From: Liolophura sinensis
Taxonomy: Eukaryota > Mollusca > Polyplacophora > Chitonida > Chitonidae
Direction of reading: 5' to 3'
NCBI RefSeq assembly: GCF_032854445.1
Contig: NC_088305.1
Coordinates: 24,523,400-24,587,399, forward strand
Length of the DNA stretch: 64,000 nucleotides
A program made the translations under genes and the position numbers. The notes under the pieces are model-generated. The model saw nothing but the letters and a program-made list of their open reading frames with translations, ran no database searches and was not told the DNA's origin. Shown one piece after another: positions 28,633-40,411 of this stretch. The first letter of the stretch is position 1; every line of letters starts with the position of its first letter.

Positions 28633-29599
28633 CCAAAAGTAAATTAAGATTACTGGGACACATCGCTGACCAAACACCATGGCTCACAAACGATCCTCCC
28701 CCAACCCCTCAAAAATCCCCCCCCCCCCCTCCAAATCTGTTTTCATATCCTCACCTGTAAACTCTCCCTCCCTATATCCCCAACTTTACCCCAGGCACAC
28801 AAGTGCCAACAACCTTGCCATTATGCGTTCGACCGAGTACAAAGTCACACAGCATGTGCGTGCTTTGGCGAGCATGCCTTTTGTACGCCCCGTGGCCTCT
28901 ATCCTATAATAGGCCTAGCCCATCCTTGATCGCTCAAGGGGGCTCAGATTATTTGCCAAGCTGATTAACAGTTTACCCCCACGGAACAGGTTTGAGGTTA
29001 TCGCATGACAATACAGTGAGTTTATATAAAGGTAGTTAATATTGACAATTATATACTTAAGCTAGCCGGTTCTTAGCCGCTAACTTGTGTTTGTCTATGT
29101 ATACCTACCTGTTCGTGCACCCTGCCTATCTTGGCTTGTGTCTCTGTTGACAGCCAGGCGATTTTCATAGTTACGGCACATAGGCTATAAGAACGGCATT
29201 ACGAATGTTTCGTGCACGATGGTGGCCGATTAAATCAAAGGGAAACGTTCAGTACATTATATGTTAGGTGAGTTTAGAAAGTAAGTTTAGAATATAAATG
29301 GGAAATGTCAAAACGTGTTCGTCGTCGTAGAAGTTTTCTTCTGAACAGGTATAAAATATACCTTGTGGTGAAATTTGGTTAATAAGTTCTAGTTACGAAT
29401 TGTAAAGGTATACCCATAGTTGACTCGCGTCGTCTTTGAAGACTTGCATCTTTGAGTCATTTTATTGTCATTGAAATTGTTTGCCTGTTAGTGGATAGTG
29501 TACAGATGTTGTAAATGACATTAAGAATTTGGTATAATTACATGCGAAATTAGATAGCAGATAACACCATGACTGATAATAACAGAGACTGTGCATAAT
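28633..29599. other. Intergenic stretch without recognised features
   Basis: Includes a C-run at about 28720-28731. No gene or repeat was recognised; it could hold an unseen 5' exon of the 98-aa gene. Confidence 0.4.
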
Positions 29600-29855
29600 G
29601 GTGTAGCCTAGTGGGTAGCTCCTAAGCGCCAAAGATCTGAGATCAAAAACGGGAAATGTAACACCAAAGGCTCTGAAAATGGTACTTGTTGCTGCCTCGC
29701 TTGGCGCTCAGCACTAAGAGGTTAGAGCATGGAAACTTGACTAGTTGGCTCGGTGTCAGTATAATGTGGGTGGGGTGTCATGTCTGGCATAACACTACTA
29801 TGACGATAGCACTGTGGTGGCGGAGTTAGCTTTAATTGTCACAAGACACATCCAT
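29600..29855 (+). mobile_element. Family 3 SINE, 3' truncated
   Basis: Head (GTGTAGCCTAGTGGGTAGCT), TACTTGTTGCTGCCTCGCTT, TTGGCTCGGTGTCAGTATAA and GGTGTCATGTCTGGC; the GTTAAACCCCAA tail is missing. Confidence 0.8.
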
Positions 29856-30347
29856 ATTATGGTTTTACGAAGTCCTCCGTTTCAAGGTCCATGCGATAAA
29901 TTACACATTCTTAACTCTGTATGTATAAGTATATTGAACGATGAACTCTAGTAAGTAGCTCGTGTGGTTTAAGTGCAACAATACTGATATGACGTCACTG
30001 GTCCTAACATGGTCATAAAAACATCTACACAAAATCGATCAGCGCATGTCATGTTTTACAATTTCAGAATAGCCCATGAAATTACTTTTCAAAATTACCG
30101 TTCAAAATTGGTATTAAAGCCTTTAAAATTCCCAATTCGAGTCGCAGTATAATTTTTTCAATCTTCAGACTCATGTTTAGACTATAAATAGTACAGGTTG
30201 GAGTTTTTTATTTACTGAAGGGCAATAATTGGAGCTATTCTTTATAAATAGTAAGCAGCGCAAGTTTTCCCAGGCAACTCCGTCTCCACTGTCAGCCAAT
30301 CAGTTTCGATTCTGTATCTTTGTAAAAGCTTTTCTCCTTCGACTTGG

Positions 30348-30508
30348 ATGGTGGTACATGGGAAGGTCTGGCAACAACCTGCGGATTGTCGTGGGTTTCT
30401 CGCGGATTCTACCCTTGTTTCTTCCACCATAATGCTGGTCGCCATGATATAAAGTGAAATATTCTTAAGTACGGCGTAAAACTCCAATCAAATAAATAAA
30501 CACATAAA
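30348..30508 (+). mobile_element. Family 1 SINE, core and tail
   Basis: GTACATGGGAAGGTCTGGCA to CGGCGTAAAACTCCAATCAA, then AATAAATAAACA. Confidence 0.85.
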
Positions 30509-30766
30509 TTTAAAATGGTCTCATTTGCCTTTCTTCTTAAATTTTGTTCACAACTCTGTCTTAAGAATTGATACTGTATATAATAATACCTATAGTGGAA
30601 GTATCCTTTGAAGTTACGTTTACTAGGTTAAAGATTTCTGTACTTAAACTCCTCTTCTTTATAAAATCTTCTCTCACATGTTAAATTTCCTTCTTTATCA
30701 ACCTGAACGGTTGTTTAGAAGTGGTAGCGCTTTTAAAATAGCGTCTTGTTCTTCACAGTTTGTGTC

Positions 30767-30924
30767 ATGGCGTCGGAAGACGATCCCATGGACATTTCCG
30801 AAGCAGACGAATCTCCACAGTTGTGGACCGATGCACAATTAGAGGAACAAAGACGAAGAGATGCTGAATGCGAAGAGAGGCGAAAGGCTTTGGAAGAACA
30901 AAGCGTTAAGGCCGAGGAAAGACG
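30767..30924 (+). CDS. Exon 1 of the 98-aa protein gene
   Basis: 52 codons plus two bases: the acidic N-terminus and the predicted coiled coil. The donor GTTAGT is less usual than GTAAGT but acceptable. Confidence 0.6.
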
Positions 30925-32192
30925 GTTAGTTTATTTCTAATACTGCCCTGACAATAGGATTCTGGCTATATCATTATTTTCATTGACTTTGGCATCTTTG
31001 GTGAACCGCGAGTTTAGTTCAGTTGCATGCAACACGTTTCTATCAATGAAATGCCAGAGCGAGGGTGCTCTAACATCCAATCAGAATATTCGTCTTAATT
31101 GCGCGCCACTACCACCACACATCATGGATTTCTAAAAACAACATTTAAGTGGAGATACATGCTGAAAGATTTCATTGGCTGGCCTATAATTAAGACTTAT
31201 CGGGGCCTCCGTGGCCTATTGGTCAGGGACCACATTCACAAAACTTCTAAAAGTTTTACAAAGTTTTATGAAAGAGGTCCCAGGGTGCTAGTGCAACACA
31301 AGGACTAGTGAGCCTCTCACCAATGAGGTTGCCGTGAATCCAGCCTATGCTTGCTTCCTTTTATACGTCGGAAGGTCTGCAGCAACCTTCGGGTGACCGT
31401 TGACTTCGCCCAGGCTCTGCCCGGTTTCTTCCCACCATAATATGCTGGTTGTTGTCGTACCAGTGAAATATTCTTGAGAACGGCGTAAAACACACCAAAT
31501 AAATAAATTTATTGATTTCGGTTTAACGCCATTTTTGCCGAATTTCATATTGTACCGACCTTGCTCAGTTTCATGTGAACGACTGTGCATGTGGACACAG
31601 ACCCCTATTAATTTTCCATAAGCGACAATTTTAACGTCTAGCGCTGTAGCTCAGTCCCAAACAGTCCGTGGCCAATAATGCATTCCTGGCCCAACTTGTG
31701 AGAAAGAAGCCATAAAAATCTTGACAGGTTGACCCTCAAAATCTGGACCTTTCCATGCCGGCAGCTTCGGAGCGTGCCTTGCACGCCAAGGGGACGTCAC
31801 TCGCAGCCTCATCACTACCTCACAACTTGTGTCCCCTCGCCCAGAATTTCAAACTTCCTCATACCTCCTCAAAGTTTAGACAATTTTCAGCATTTTAATA
31901 CCAAGCATGCACCTGTACACCAAAAATGGCTACCTGGGAGCAAAAAAATACACAGAATTACTTACCGAAAAACGGAAGTTGTAATGGGGGTCTGTGTCCA
32001 TGTAGCGAAGTTTATAAGGGAGATAACTACGTTATAATTGTTATTTACTGCAGACGAAAGGTTGCAAGGAAATTGAAGGGCCTGGGCTTGCGCTGGAAAC
32101 AAGTTGAGCAAAGGCGACTGACGAGGGAAGAGTCAATGCGATCTCTGCATCAAGAAGCGGCCATTTTGATCGGAAATACGGAAGCAACGTGA
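30767..32192 (+). CDS. Small two-exon gene, 98-aa charged protein of unknown function
   Basis: I do not recognise this protein. Exon 1 (30767..30924) starts at an ATG with good context (G at -3 and +4), and its donor is AGACG|GTTAGT. Exon 2 (32054..32192) follows a strong acceptor (ttatttactgcag|A). Joining them keeps frame and gives 98 residues and a TGA stop; AATAAA lies 12 nt after it. Residues 1-20 are acidic (MASEDDPMDISEADE). Residues 20-55 are rich in Glu, Arg and Lys in a heptad-like coiled-coil pattern (QLEEQRRRDAECEERRKALE). Residues 53-80 are strongly basic (RKVARKLKGLGLRWKQVEQ). There is no signal peptide or membrane segment, so an intracellular, perhaps nucleic-acid- or protein-binding role can be guessed but not shown. 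The intron holds a SINE. An acceptor-like TTCACAG 9 bases before the ATG suggests an upstream 5'-UTR exon. Confidence 0.6.
31201..31508 (+). mobile_element. Family 1 SINE, full length, in the intron of the 98-aa gene
   Basis: Head CGGGGCCTCCGTGGCCTATT, GAGCCTCTCACCAATG, a mutated B box, the core and AAATAAATAAA. About 50 bp of foreign sequence (CACAAAACTTCTAAAAG...) interrupt the head. Confidence 0.82.
32054..32192 (+). CDS. Exon 2 of the 98-aa protein gene, with stop
   Basis: One base, 45 codons and TGA. It encodes the basic stretch RKVARKLKGLGLRWKQ, then TREESMRSLHQEAAILIG. The pyrimidine-rich acceptor, the frame match with exon 1 and the close poly(A) signal support it as a real terminal exon. 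Confidence 0.62.
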
Positions 32193-32203
32193 AGCACCCG
32201 CCC

Positions 32204-32209
32204 AATAAA
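32204..32209 (+). promoter_or_regulatory. Poly(A) signal of the 98-aa protein gene
   Basis: AATAAA 12 nt after the stop codon, implying a very short 3' UTR. Confidence 0.55.
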
Positions 32210-32659
32210 GACATACAGATCTTTTCTAACGGCTGAGGTTGTGTAGACTTCGAATTTTCAAGATTCAATCTTTCCGTTTTCGAACAGATGTCCGGTGGAC
32301 ATATCATTTTCTTTGCACACGTCAGACCTTCTGATTGCTAATGTGGATATGGTGTTAATTGTCTGACAACCCAAGTCATCCATCATTAAGAAAGCTGTGT
32401 TACGTTTTTGTCTCGTGTAATGAATTGTTTTTCATGAATATTAATGTTACTTAATTTTCGTAGGAAAGATTCATCTTCTCAATAAGCATCGAATCCCCTT
32501 ACCTACGTTTTGGTATCGTGGAGACAATAACCCGTGGATAGAGCGGCACATGGCTGTCTTAAAAAAGTTTCCGTAAAGATCACTAAGGCCCTAGGATCAG
32601 TGCCAGCGAGTAATTTAAATTGTCTGTCCAAGGCTGGGTACCTCAACGATACGCCCTCC

Positions 32660-33450
32660 CAACCCCGTTTGATCCTGGTGATAAATTGTTGTCTTAGGCT
32701 ACAATCAACATTGTCATTGTTACACTATCGTTTAATCCTGGTTATAGATTGTTGATTTACAATTAGCTTTGTCAAAGATTCTCCGCTATCGTTTAATCCT
32801 GGTAATAGATTGTTGTCTTAGGCTACAATCAACATTGTCATTGTTACTCTATCGTTTAATCCTGGTTATAGATTGTTGATTTACAGTCAGCACTGTCAAG
32901 GATTCCCTATCATATAATCTTGCTAATAAGTTGATTTACCATCAACATTGTCAAGGATTGTCTATTACTTAATCCTGGTGATAAAGTGTTGATTTACGAA
33001 CAGTTTTGTCATGGATACTGTATCATTTTGTCCTGGTACTAATTTAGTTTACGATAAACTTTGTAAAGGATATTCTGTCGTTTAATCCTCCTGGGTCGAG
33101 TCACACCTAAGACCTTAAAAGAGGAAGTAACTTCCTCGCTTGGCGTTCAGCACGAAGGGGATAGTGCAGCGACTGGTTGACCCGTATCAGTATAATGGTT
33201 CGGGTAAGCCGCCTCAGTGAAGCAGCACTAGATAAAAGAGCTGTCGAAATCCGTCCTGCAACAAGGCGGCACATTACATACACTCTAAAGATTCCTTCGT
33301 CGTCATAAACCCCAAACACTCACTCACTCACTCACTCACTCGTTTAATCCTGTTTGATTTACGATTAACTTTGTCAACAATTCTCTATCATTAAATCCGG
33401 GTAAAGAGTTGATTTTTTAACAAATCTGGCAAGGATATTCCATCGAATGT
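32660..33450. repeat. Minisatellite, about 62 bp, split by a SINE
   Basis: Units like ATCGTTTAATCCTGGTTATA, GATTGTTGATTTAC, CAACATTGTCAAGGATT. The array resumes after the SINE at 33092-33341 (TTTAATCCTGTTTGATTTAC). Confidence 0.85.
33092..33341 (+). mobile_element. Family 2 SINE (V-type), 5' truncated, inserted in a minisatellite
   Basis: GGGTCGAGTCACACCTAAGA, GACTGGTTGACCCGTATCAG, TAAACCCCAAACACTCACTC and a (CACT)n tail. Confidence 0.88.
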
Positions 33451-34009
33451 GTGGAAGACTGTTGTAGGCAAATTTCAAAGGTAAATTCAATATCACTTTT
33501 CACCTCACTGAAACTAATGCAGTCCATACATTTGTGCTTAGAGGGAGACAGAATCGTCACTGATTGGTCGATATAGAGACAGGCAAATAGTCAGGACTTG
33601 TACTGGACGCATTCACACTAATTCTTGACTAAGGTTTTAGGATGCCAAATTGTATCTACACTGTTTGATGAGAAATAAAAAATTTTTGATTCCACATTCA
33701 TTTAACCCTGCTATAGTGACATTTTAGTCATTTTCTTGAAATCCGTGGATCTGACCAATTTGACCAGTTCATTTAAATTTGCAATCATTGGACTAACAAA
33801 CCAAAGACGCAGTGACACGTAGCACACACAGCCGCAGTACACCATTTGTATACCATCAAACTGAGGGTCACTGTATGATATGACTTAAATACTGAAAACG
33901 TAGCATTATTCATGCAGAGATCCAAGTGAGGACGACAGCCCAGTCACCGTAAAATAACACTGGGTCAGCCAGTAGTTCACCGATTCCGGTCGGTTTCTAT
34001 GGTGACACC

Positions 34010-34890
34010 ATTTAGCGACACCTGCTCAGGTACGGCGAAACCTGTCTGTACCTTGGTCGGTTTCTATGGTGACATCTGTTCATAACCTGGTGCGTTTGTG
34101 TGGCGACACTTGTCTGTATCCTGAACTCTTTAATCACACCTGTCTGTACACTGTTCCTTTTGCGTGGTGACAATTGGTACCCTGGTAGAGGGCAACTGTA
34201 GCGACACCTGCACCAGTACGTTCCTGTGGCAACACTTGTCTGTACCTGTCCGACTGTGGCGACATTTGTTTGTGCCCTGACATACCTGTACCCTGACCTA
34301 TCGGTACCCTGGGTCGTGTCTGTAGCGACATCTGTCTGTATCTTAATCCGCTTCTCCGGCGACACCTGTTTGTCCCCTGACATGCCTGTACCCTGGCCTA
34401 TCGGTAGGGCCTACTCTGGTTCGTGTGTGTAACGACATCTGTCTGTACCCCGGCCCGTTTACGTGGTGACACCTGCCTGTACCCTGATATGCCTGTACTC
34501 CGGTCCGTTTACGTGGTGTCACGTGCCTGTACCCCGATACGCCTGTATCCCGGTCCGTTTCTGTGGCGACGCCTACCTGTACCCTTGTCCGTTTCTGTGG
34601 CGACACCTACCTGTACCCTGGTCCGATTCTGAGGCCATACCTACCTTTAACCTGGTCTGTTTCTGTCGCGACACCTGCCTGTAACCTGGTCCGTTTCTGT
34701 CGCGACACGTCTGTGTCCCGGCCTATTTCTGCGGCGACACCTGTCTGTATCCCGGTTTATTCCTGCGGCGAAATCTGTCTGTATCCCGGCCTGTTACTGT
34801 GGCGACATTTCTCTGTATCTCGGTCTGTTTCTGCGGCGACATCTGTCTGTATCCCGGTCTATTTCTGTGGCGACATCTGTCTGTACCAGA
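34010..34890. repeat. Minisatellite, about 42 bp x about 21
   Basis: Units like GGTCCGTTTCTGTGGCGACA then CCTGCCTGTACCCT, more diverged at the left edge. Confidence 0.9.
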
Positions 34891-35344
34891 ACGAGAAGTC
34901 TAGGTATTTTATCTTTTGTGTTACAATATAGAAAAGAGAGCCAAGAACAAAAATGGCTGTGCGACTAGAGTCCCGGTGATAGGTACACGCGCAAAGGGCA
35001 AATTCAGATCGTAGGTTTGTCTTTTCGCCTATTTGACTGTTTCTTTCCTTATTTTTACACTTGTTTAATAGAGCAGGACCGAAAACTTCCTTACATGTAA
35101 TATGTGTTACTGGACGCAATATCATTAACTCGACCTCATTTCTATAATGATACACGCTAGATGTACGCAGCATTTGTCAAACTTTTACGCAGAAGAATTC
35201 CCGTTATTTGCCGTGTAGACCGTTCTTGTAGCAGAAACATTTTGTTTCTAGCTTCACTTGTGAGTATTTGCAGTGTGAGACGACTTTTCTTAAAAACTTA
35301 ACGTTATTTGAGCAGAAACACGTCTGAATTTTTGTTAGAAAACG

Positions 35345-35690
35345 GCGGAATAATGCTCACAAAGCAGTGTGCTTACTGATGGAACATTGAATGATCACCA
35401 GTATAAGCACATCTGAGTTTTGTTCTTATTGCAAATGCTGGGACAATGGAATGAAACTAGAAACGCAGGTGTAATGCTCACAAAGCAGTGTGCTTACTGA
35501 TGTAACATTGAATGATGATAAACACATCTGAGTTTTGTTTTTGCTGGAAGATATGGTGGAACAATGGAATCAAACTAGAAATGCAGAGGTAATGCTCACA
35601 AACTAGTGTGTTTACTGATGTAACACTGAATGATTATGCATGAATAATGATCACAAAACAGTTTGTTACAGATGTAACATTGACAATATT
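35345..35690. repeat. Tandem repeat, about 118 bp x 3
   Basis: AATGCTCACAAAGCAGTGTG, TTACTGATG-AACATTGAATG and CACATCTGAGTTTTGTT recur at about 35352, 35470 and 35592, the last copy truncated. Confidence 0.85.
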
Positions 35691-35739
35691 GAATGTTGAC
35701 AACTGAGTGAGGTGAATTGACAACATTGACTGTTGACAG

Positions 35740-36745
35740 CTGTATGGTGCGTTGTACATTCGGGAACACTGTGTGGGATATTATAGATATGGAAACATTG
35801 TTTGGTACTTCAACACATGGATTCTGTGGGTTACATTGTACACATGGGTACACTGTGTGGTACATTGTACACATGGGTACACCGTGTGGTACAATGTGCA
35901 CATGGGAACACCGTGTGGTAAGTTGTACACATGGGAACACCGTGTGGTAAGTTGTACACATGGGAACACTGTGTGGTAAGTTGTACACATGAGAACACTG
36001 TGTGGTAAGTTGTACACATGGGAACACTGTGTGGTAAGTTGTACACATGGGAACACTGTGTGGTAAGTTGTACACATGGGAACACGGTGGTAAATTGTAC
36101 ACATGGGAACACTGTGTGGTACATTGTACACGTTGGAACACAGCGTGGTACATTGTACGCATGGGAAAAATGTGTGGTGCATTGTGCACATAGGAACGCT
36201 GCGTGCTACATTGTACACATGGAAACACTGTGTGATAAACTGTACACATGGGAACACTGTGTGGTAAGTTGTACACATGGGAAGGCTGTGTGGTACATTG
36301 CACACGTTGGAACACAGCGTGGTACATAGTACGCATGGGAACAATGTGTGATAAATTGTACACATGGGAACACTGTGTGGTAAGTTGTACACATGGGAAG
36401 GCTGTGTGGTACATTATACACGTTGGAACACATCGTGGTACATTGTACGCATGGGAACAATGTGTGGTGCATTGTACACATGGGAACGCTGTGTGGTACA
36501 TTGTACACATGGGAATATTGTGTGGTACAATTTACACATGGGAATATTGTGTGGTACATTGTACACATGGGAACACTATGTGGTACATTGTACACATGGG
36601 AACACTGTGTGGTACATTGTACACATGGGAATATTGTGTGGCCGGTTGTACATTTGGGAACATTGTGTAAAACATTGTACACATGGGAAGGCTGTGTAGT
36701 ACATTGTATGCATGGGAACATTGTGGGATACAATGTACCACACAG
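35740..36745. repeat. Minisatellite, 30 bp x about 33
   Basis: Unit ACACTGTGTGGTACATTGTA then CACATGGGAA. Because 30 is a multiple of three, frames of up to 304 codons run through both strands; they have array composition only. Confidence 0.95.
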
Positions 36746-37169
36746 TCTTTCCATGCGAACGACACAAGGCGCTGCCATTCTCCATGTGTTAGAGTTTGAA
36801 TCCAGCTTGCGTCATCCAGCTGTTATGCAACGTACGTTTCAAATATCGTGGTGAAGCCTTCTGTCGGGCTCCTGGAAGTTAAACAGTCTTAAGTACTTGG
36901 ATTGGATAAGCTGATTAAAGAAATAAAAAACAGACATTTCAGTTTATAATCTGTTGTCAGTTCCCCGCGAGGAGACCAGTGCTAGAGGAGGAGAATGAAA
37001 TACCGCATCTGATGCCAGTGACGGATTTACTAAAAAAAACAACGTGAGCCATCGGCAGACAACAGACAAGGCGCCTAGTCGAAGGAAGAAAGGTATTCAT
37101 CATTCATTAGTTGATTCATTCTTAACGCTATACACAGGAATGTTTCAGTTTTGCGGTCATTTCTAGATT

Positions 37170-37422
37170 TGTGGGAGCTTTTATTGCCCAGTGGTCAGTG
37201 TGCCAATGACCCAGGTACCATTTGCCAATGTGATCCCTGTGAGTCAAGCTCATGCTTGCTTTCTTTCTGGTCGTACGTGGGAAGGTCTTCCAGCAACCTG
37301 CAGATGGTCGTGGGTTTGTCTCGGGATCTGTCTGGTTTCCTCTCATCATAATGCTGGCCGCTCTCGTGTAAGTGAAATATTCTTGTGTACGGCGTAACAC
37401 AACAATCAAATAAATAAATAAA
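37170..37422 (+). mobile_element. Family 1 SINE, nearly full length
   Basis: Degenerate tRNA head (TATTGCCCAGTGGTCAGTG), TGAGTCAAGCTCATGCTTGC, core and AAATAAATAAATAA tail. A short reverse-oriented piece lies just before it (37100-37145). Confidence 0.85.
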
Positions 37423-37539
37423 TCCTTACGTATGAGGTAACTTATACAGACAATATTGATGGAAAACAAGTGGTCTTCAGCGAATGTTACACTGGGGCAA
37501 ACGACCGCACGAGCGTATCATCACTTAGAACGGACGAAT

Positions 37540-37632
37540 TTGTAAATTCTCTGCCGAAGGCTGGGTTTGAACCCGCATCTTGTGTGTCCAGTTGAGAGGC
37601 AAGCACCTTTACTCTTCGGCCACGCCCCTCCA
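37540..37632 (-). mobile_element. tRNA-like SINE head (family 4)
   Basis: Reverse strand: GGCGTGGCCGAAGAGTAAAG, GTGCTTGCCTCTCAACTGG and GCGGGTTCAAACCCAGCC. A and B boxes are both present, but no cloverleaf closes well, so it is taken as a SINE head rather than a tRNA gene. Confidence 0.5.
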
Positions 37633-37637
37633 CCCTG

Positions 37638-37824
37638 TACAGGATGTCCCAGAAGTCGCGCACCATCCAGGTTGAGGTTGAATGCTTAAGCTACAGAGTG
37701 GTGTGTTGCCTCATCTCTTCCAAACATAAAAGAAACAGAGAAAAAATTTAAAATCAGTATTAAATCTGAAACACAGAAAAAAAATGAAAATCAGGATGGT
37801 GCACGACTTCTAGGACACCCTGTA
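37638..37824. mobile_element. MITE, 187 bp, TA-flanked terminal inverted repeats
   Basis: Left end TACAGGATGTCCCAGAAGTC (37638-37668) and right end (37794-37824), whose reverse is TACAGGGTGTCCTAGAAGTC, both followed by G-GCACCATCC: 27 of 31 positions agree. The TA ends fit a Tc1/mariner-type non-autonomous element. No transposase is present. Confidence 0.75.
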
Positions 37825-38532
37825 TATAGTGTGTATTATGTGGCGTGATATTGAAACCCAAATAAACGGCCACCCTCGCACATAAACTACGTCACTCTTA
37901 CTGTCGGCAAATAAACACCATTTGTCCGGGCAAACCATATAACTCAGAAATGCACACGCATTAATTTGCCGCATGAAGAAAATATATATGTAAATAGTGC
38001 CCGGCGCGATCTTTATCTTAATTGGTGTTTAACTCCACACCCAAGTCAGTAAAATTCAAACACGACGACGGTCACGTCTGTGAGTAGAGGAGGCGGAATT
38101 GCGACAATAGAAAACCACTTCACTTTGACAGTTTCCTGACAAACCGTCTTACCCAAATCCTCATGCTCAAATTCACATCATATTAAATTTATCCGTTTTG
38201 TTATATTTTTCAATAATTCGTATATTCATGCATGCGTATTCTTAGCTAATTAAACAACCAAAAGCGTTTTTGTTGCAAGAGGGATTGTTTGACGGAATCT
38301 CTTGAATCTTTGAATTAAGTCCTTCCTTCTACAATTTGTTCAATTTTCCGTTGGCAACATTGATGATGTTGGGCGTCGCTGACGTCACAAGTGTTTTTTT
38401 AACACATGCAGTCTTTTCTTCACACCGCATTCAGCCAATCAGTTGACAAGCTTTCCCTGTGGTGCTTGTAGCTATGGTTACATATACACAGTGTATACTG
38501 CATTACGATGGACAGGATGTCAAAGATTCTCT
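37825..38532. other. Intergenic stretch without recognised features
   Basis: No open frame of note and no repeat recognised. 39625-40179 is also empty. Confidence 0.5.
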
Positions 38533-38640
38533 ACATTGTAGCAACTGTCATTTCCTTGTTGCACGTCTACATTGTAGCTATCATCATTTTCTTTACATGA
38601 CCGATATGTCTTCATTGTAGCTATCCTCTTTTTTGTATCA
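38533..38640. repeat. Short tandem repeat, about 40 bp x 3
   Basis: TACATTGTAGCAACTGTCAT, CTACATTGTAGCTATCATC and TTCATTGTAGCTATCCTC in a row. Confidence 0.6.
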
Positions 38641-38726
38641 TTTGCTTGAGGATTTATATCGCTTTCAGCAGTGTTTTTTGGTTATATCGCTGATGATCCC
38701 CAGGGCCGATATACATTTTTCTATAT

Positions 38727-38951
38727 AATGCTGCTACCCAGGAGCCTCCTCCCAATGCGGTAGGTGTGAGTTCAAGTCCAGCTTATGCTTGTGTTCTTTC
38801 AGGCTGTAAGTGGGAAGGTTTTCTATCAATCTGTGGATGGCCCTGGGTTTCCCCCGGGCTCTGCTCTGTTTCCTCCCACTATATTGCTGGCCGCCGACGT
38901 ATAAGTGAAATATTCTTGAGTACGCCGTAAAACACCAATCAAATAAATAAA
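38727..38951 (+). mobile_element. Family 1 SINE, most of the head present
   Basis: TAATGCTGCTACCCAGGAGC, B box GAGTTCAAGTCCAGC, core and CACCAATCAAATAAATAAA. Confidence 0.88.
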
Positions 38952-39084
38952 TTCCACGTAGGTACAAAGCTAAACAGAATTTCCTAAAACCGTACTCTTA
39001 AGCCCTAGTGTCATGAAATCACATAGCTTCATTTGTACACGGAAAAAATTTATTTCAAAGATTTCGTCTTTTTTATACAAGAAC

Positions 39085-39372
39085 TTGACCGCTTGGGTGG
39101 TCTAAAGGTTAGAACGTCATCCTCGGGGGTCATATCAAAGACTTTAAAAATTGTACTTGTTGATGCCTCACCTGGCGCTCGGCATTGAGAGGTTGCGGCA
39201 AAGAAACAGAACTGGTTGGCCCGGTGTCAGTATAATGTGACTGGGTGAGGTGTCATGTCTGGTGTCTTCAGCAGCATGGACTCCCCGTGTAACAAGTATT
39301 TATGTATACACACCCAGTGACTACTCGCCGTCATATAACTGAGATATTGTTAAGTATGACGTTAAACCCCAA
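39085..39372 (+). mobile_element. Family 3 SINE, near full length
   Basis: Head (GGGTGGTCTAAAGGTTAGAA), TACTTGTTGATGCCTCACCT, TTGGCCCGGTGTCAGTATAA and GACGTTAAACCCCAAG. Confidence 0.82.
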
Positions 39373-39570
39373 GTATATATACATATACCAAAACCTGAAT
39401 ACAATTTCAAAATGGAGTGTACGAAACACGGCGTACAATTACGTGTACCTGTATGCCCATCACATATTAGAACAGCACGTGTCACTCACCGTCAAACCAT
39501 ACTAGGTTCCGCCAATGATACATTTTTTTTTATACTTAACAAAATTGAGGTCACACAAGGTCACGAATCC

Positions 39571-39624
39571 CTAGTTTTGATGAATGTTCAACTTCATTCT
39601 GACGAAGTTGAACATTAGGAACTA
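39571..39624. other. Perfect 13-bp-stem hairpin
   Basis: AATGTTCAACTTC (39583-39595), 8-base loop, GAAGTTGAACATT (39604-39616), extended outward by CTAG-TT / AA-CTAG. No gene next to it. Confidence 0.7.
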
Positions 39625-40179
39625 GAAAAAGTATTCTTATCACGTTTTTTATACAATGTGGACATCCAACACATCGATGTGTAGACATTACGTGTGATTG
39701 TCGAAAAGGCAAATTTGGTAGTGAGTATGAGTGATTATATACCGATACTAACACACGATAGTTAAAATTTATCCTTGACTGCGATAGCTTGGGCGTTATG
39801 CCCAGTGTTGTTTATGACTGTCATCTGTTTGTACCCGTTTTCCCATTGCTTGTTTAGTAATTTAAAAATAAAACAAAGTATAAACGGTTTATTTCTGTTT
39901 ATACAAGGCCAGGTAAGAAATGGGGAAAACCGGCCTCGAAATGTTGAGCTCGTATATTTGCCTAACTCGCCCAGACAAGGAAGTGGAAGGATTGTCTAAA
40001 TAACATACAAGTTACTTCACACCACAGCTTAACGGCCATACACAGGTGCAAACCTTTAAAGATCTGTTTACTTTCACAATTTATGTATAGAGCCAGCTAG
40101 GATTCCAGCGTGTGACTTAGAGTCACAAAGATCGTATTGATGGGAGGCTCAAGAGTCATTTTTCATGATACAGGTTATA

Positions 40180-40233
40180 CTGGCTTCCTCTCCAAGCATA
40201 CGTGGGAAGGTCTGTTTGCAACCTGCGGATGGT
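40180..40233 (+). mobile_element. Family 1 SINE fragment
   Basis: GGCTTCCTCTCCAAGCATAC, then GTGGGAAGGTCTGTTTGC and AACCTGCGGATGGT only. Confidence 0.7.
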
Positions 40234-40411
40234 GACCTGAGCACCGCTGACAGCTCATTGTCACAAAGGCCTCACGAAACGAAAGAGGGGGAAAATGTCC
40301 ATATTCCGGAATAAGCCTAGACTGGTAGCCCCAGGCTAGCTACTGTGGTCAGGGGCCTTAACCACTCAACCACGGGATCTTATGCTACATGGAGGGGGGA
40401 GTAGTGGGGGG

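Noticed and set aside
35596..36854. Frames of up to 304 codons on both strands
   Set aside because: The 30-bp tandem unit is a multiple of three and lacks stops. The products are pure repeats (CTTYHTVFPCVQL type) without domains.
37540..37632. tRNA gene on the minus strand
   Set aside because: A and B boxes are present, but the arms do not close and fragments of the same head recur elsewhere, so a SINE head is more likely.
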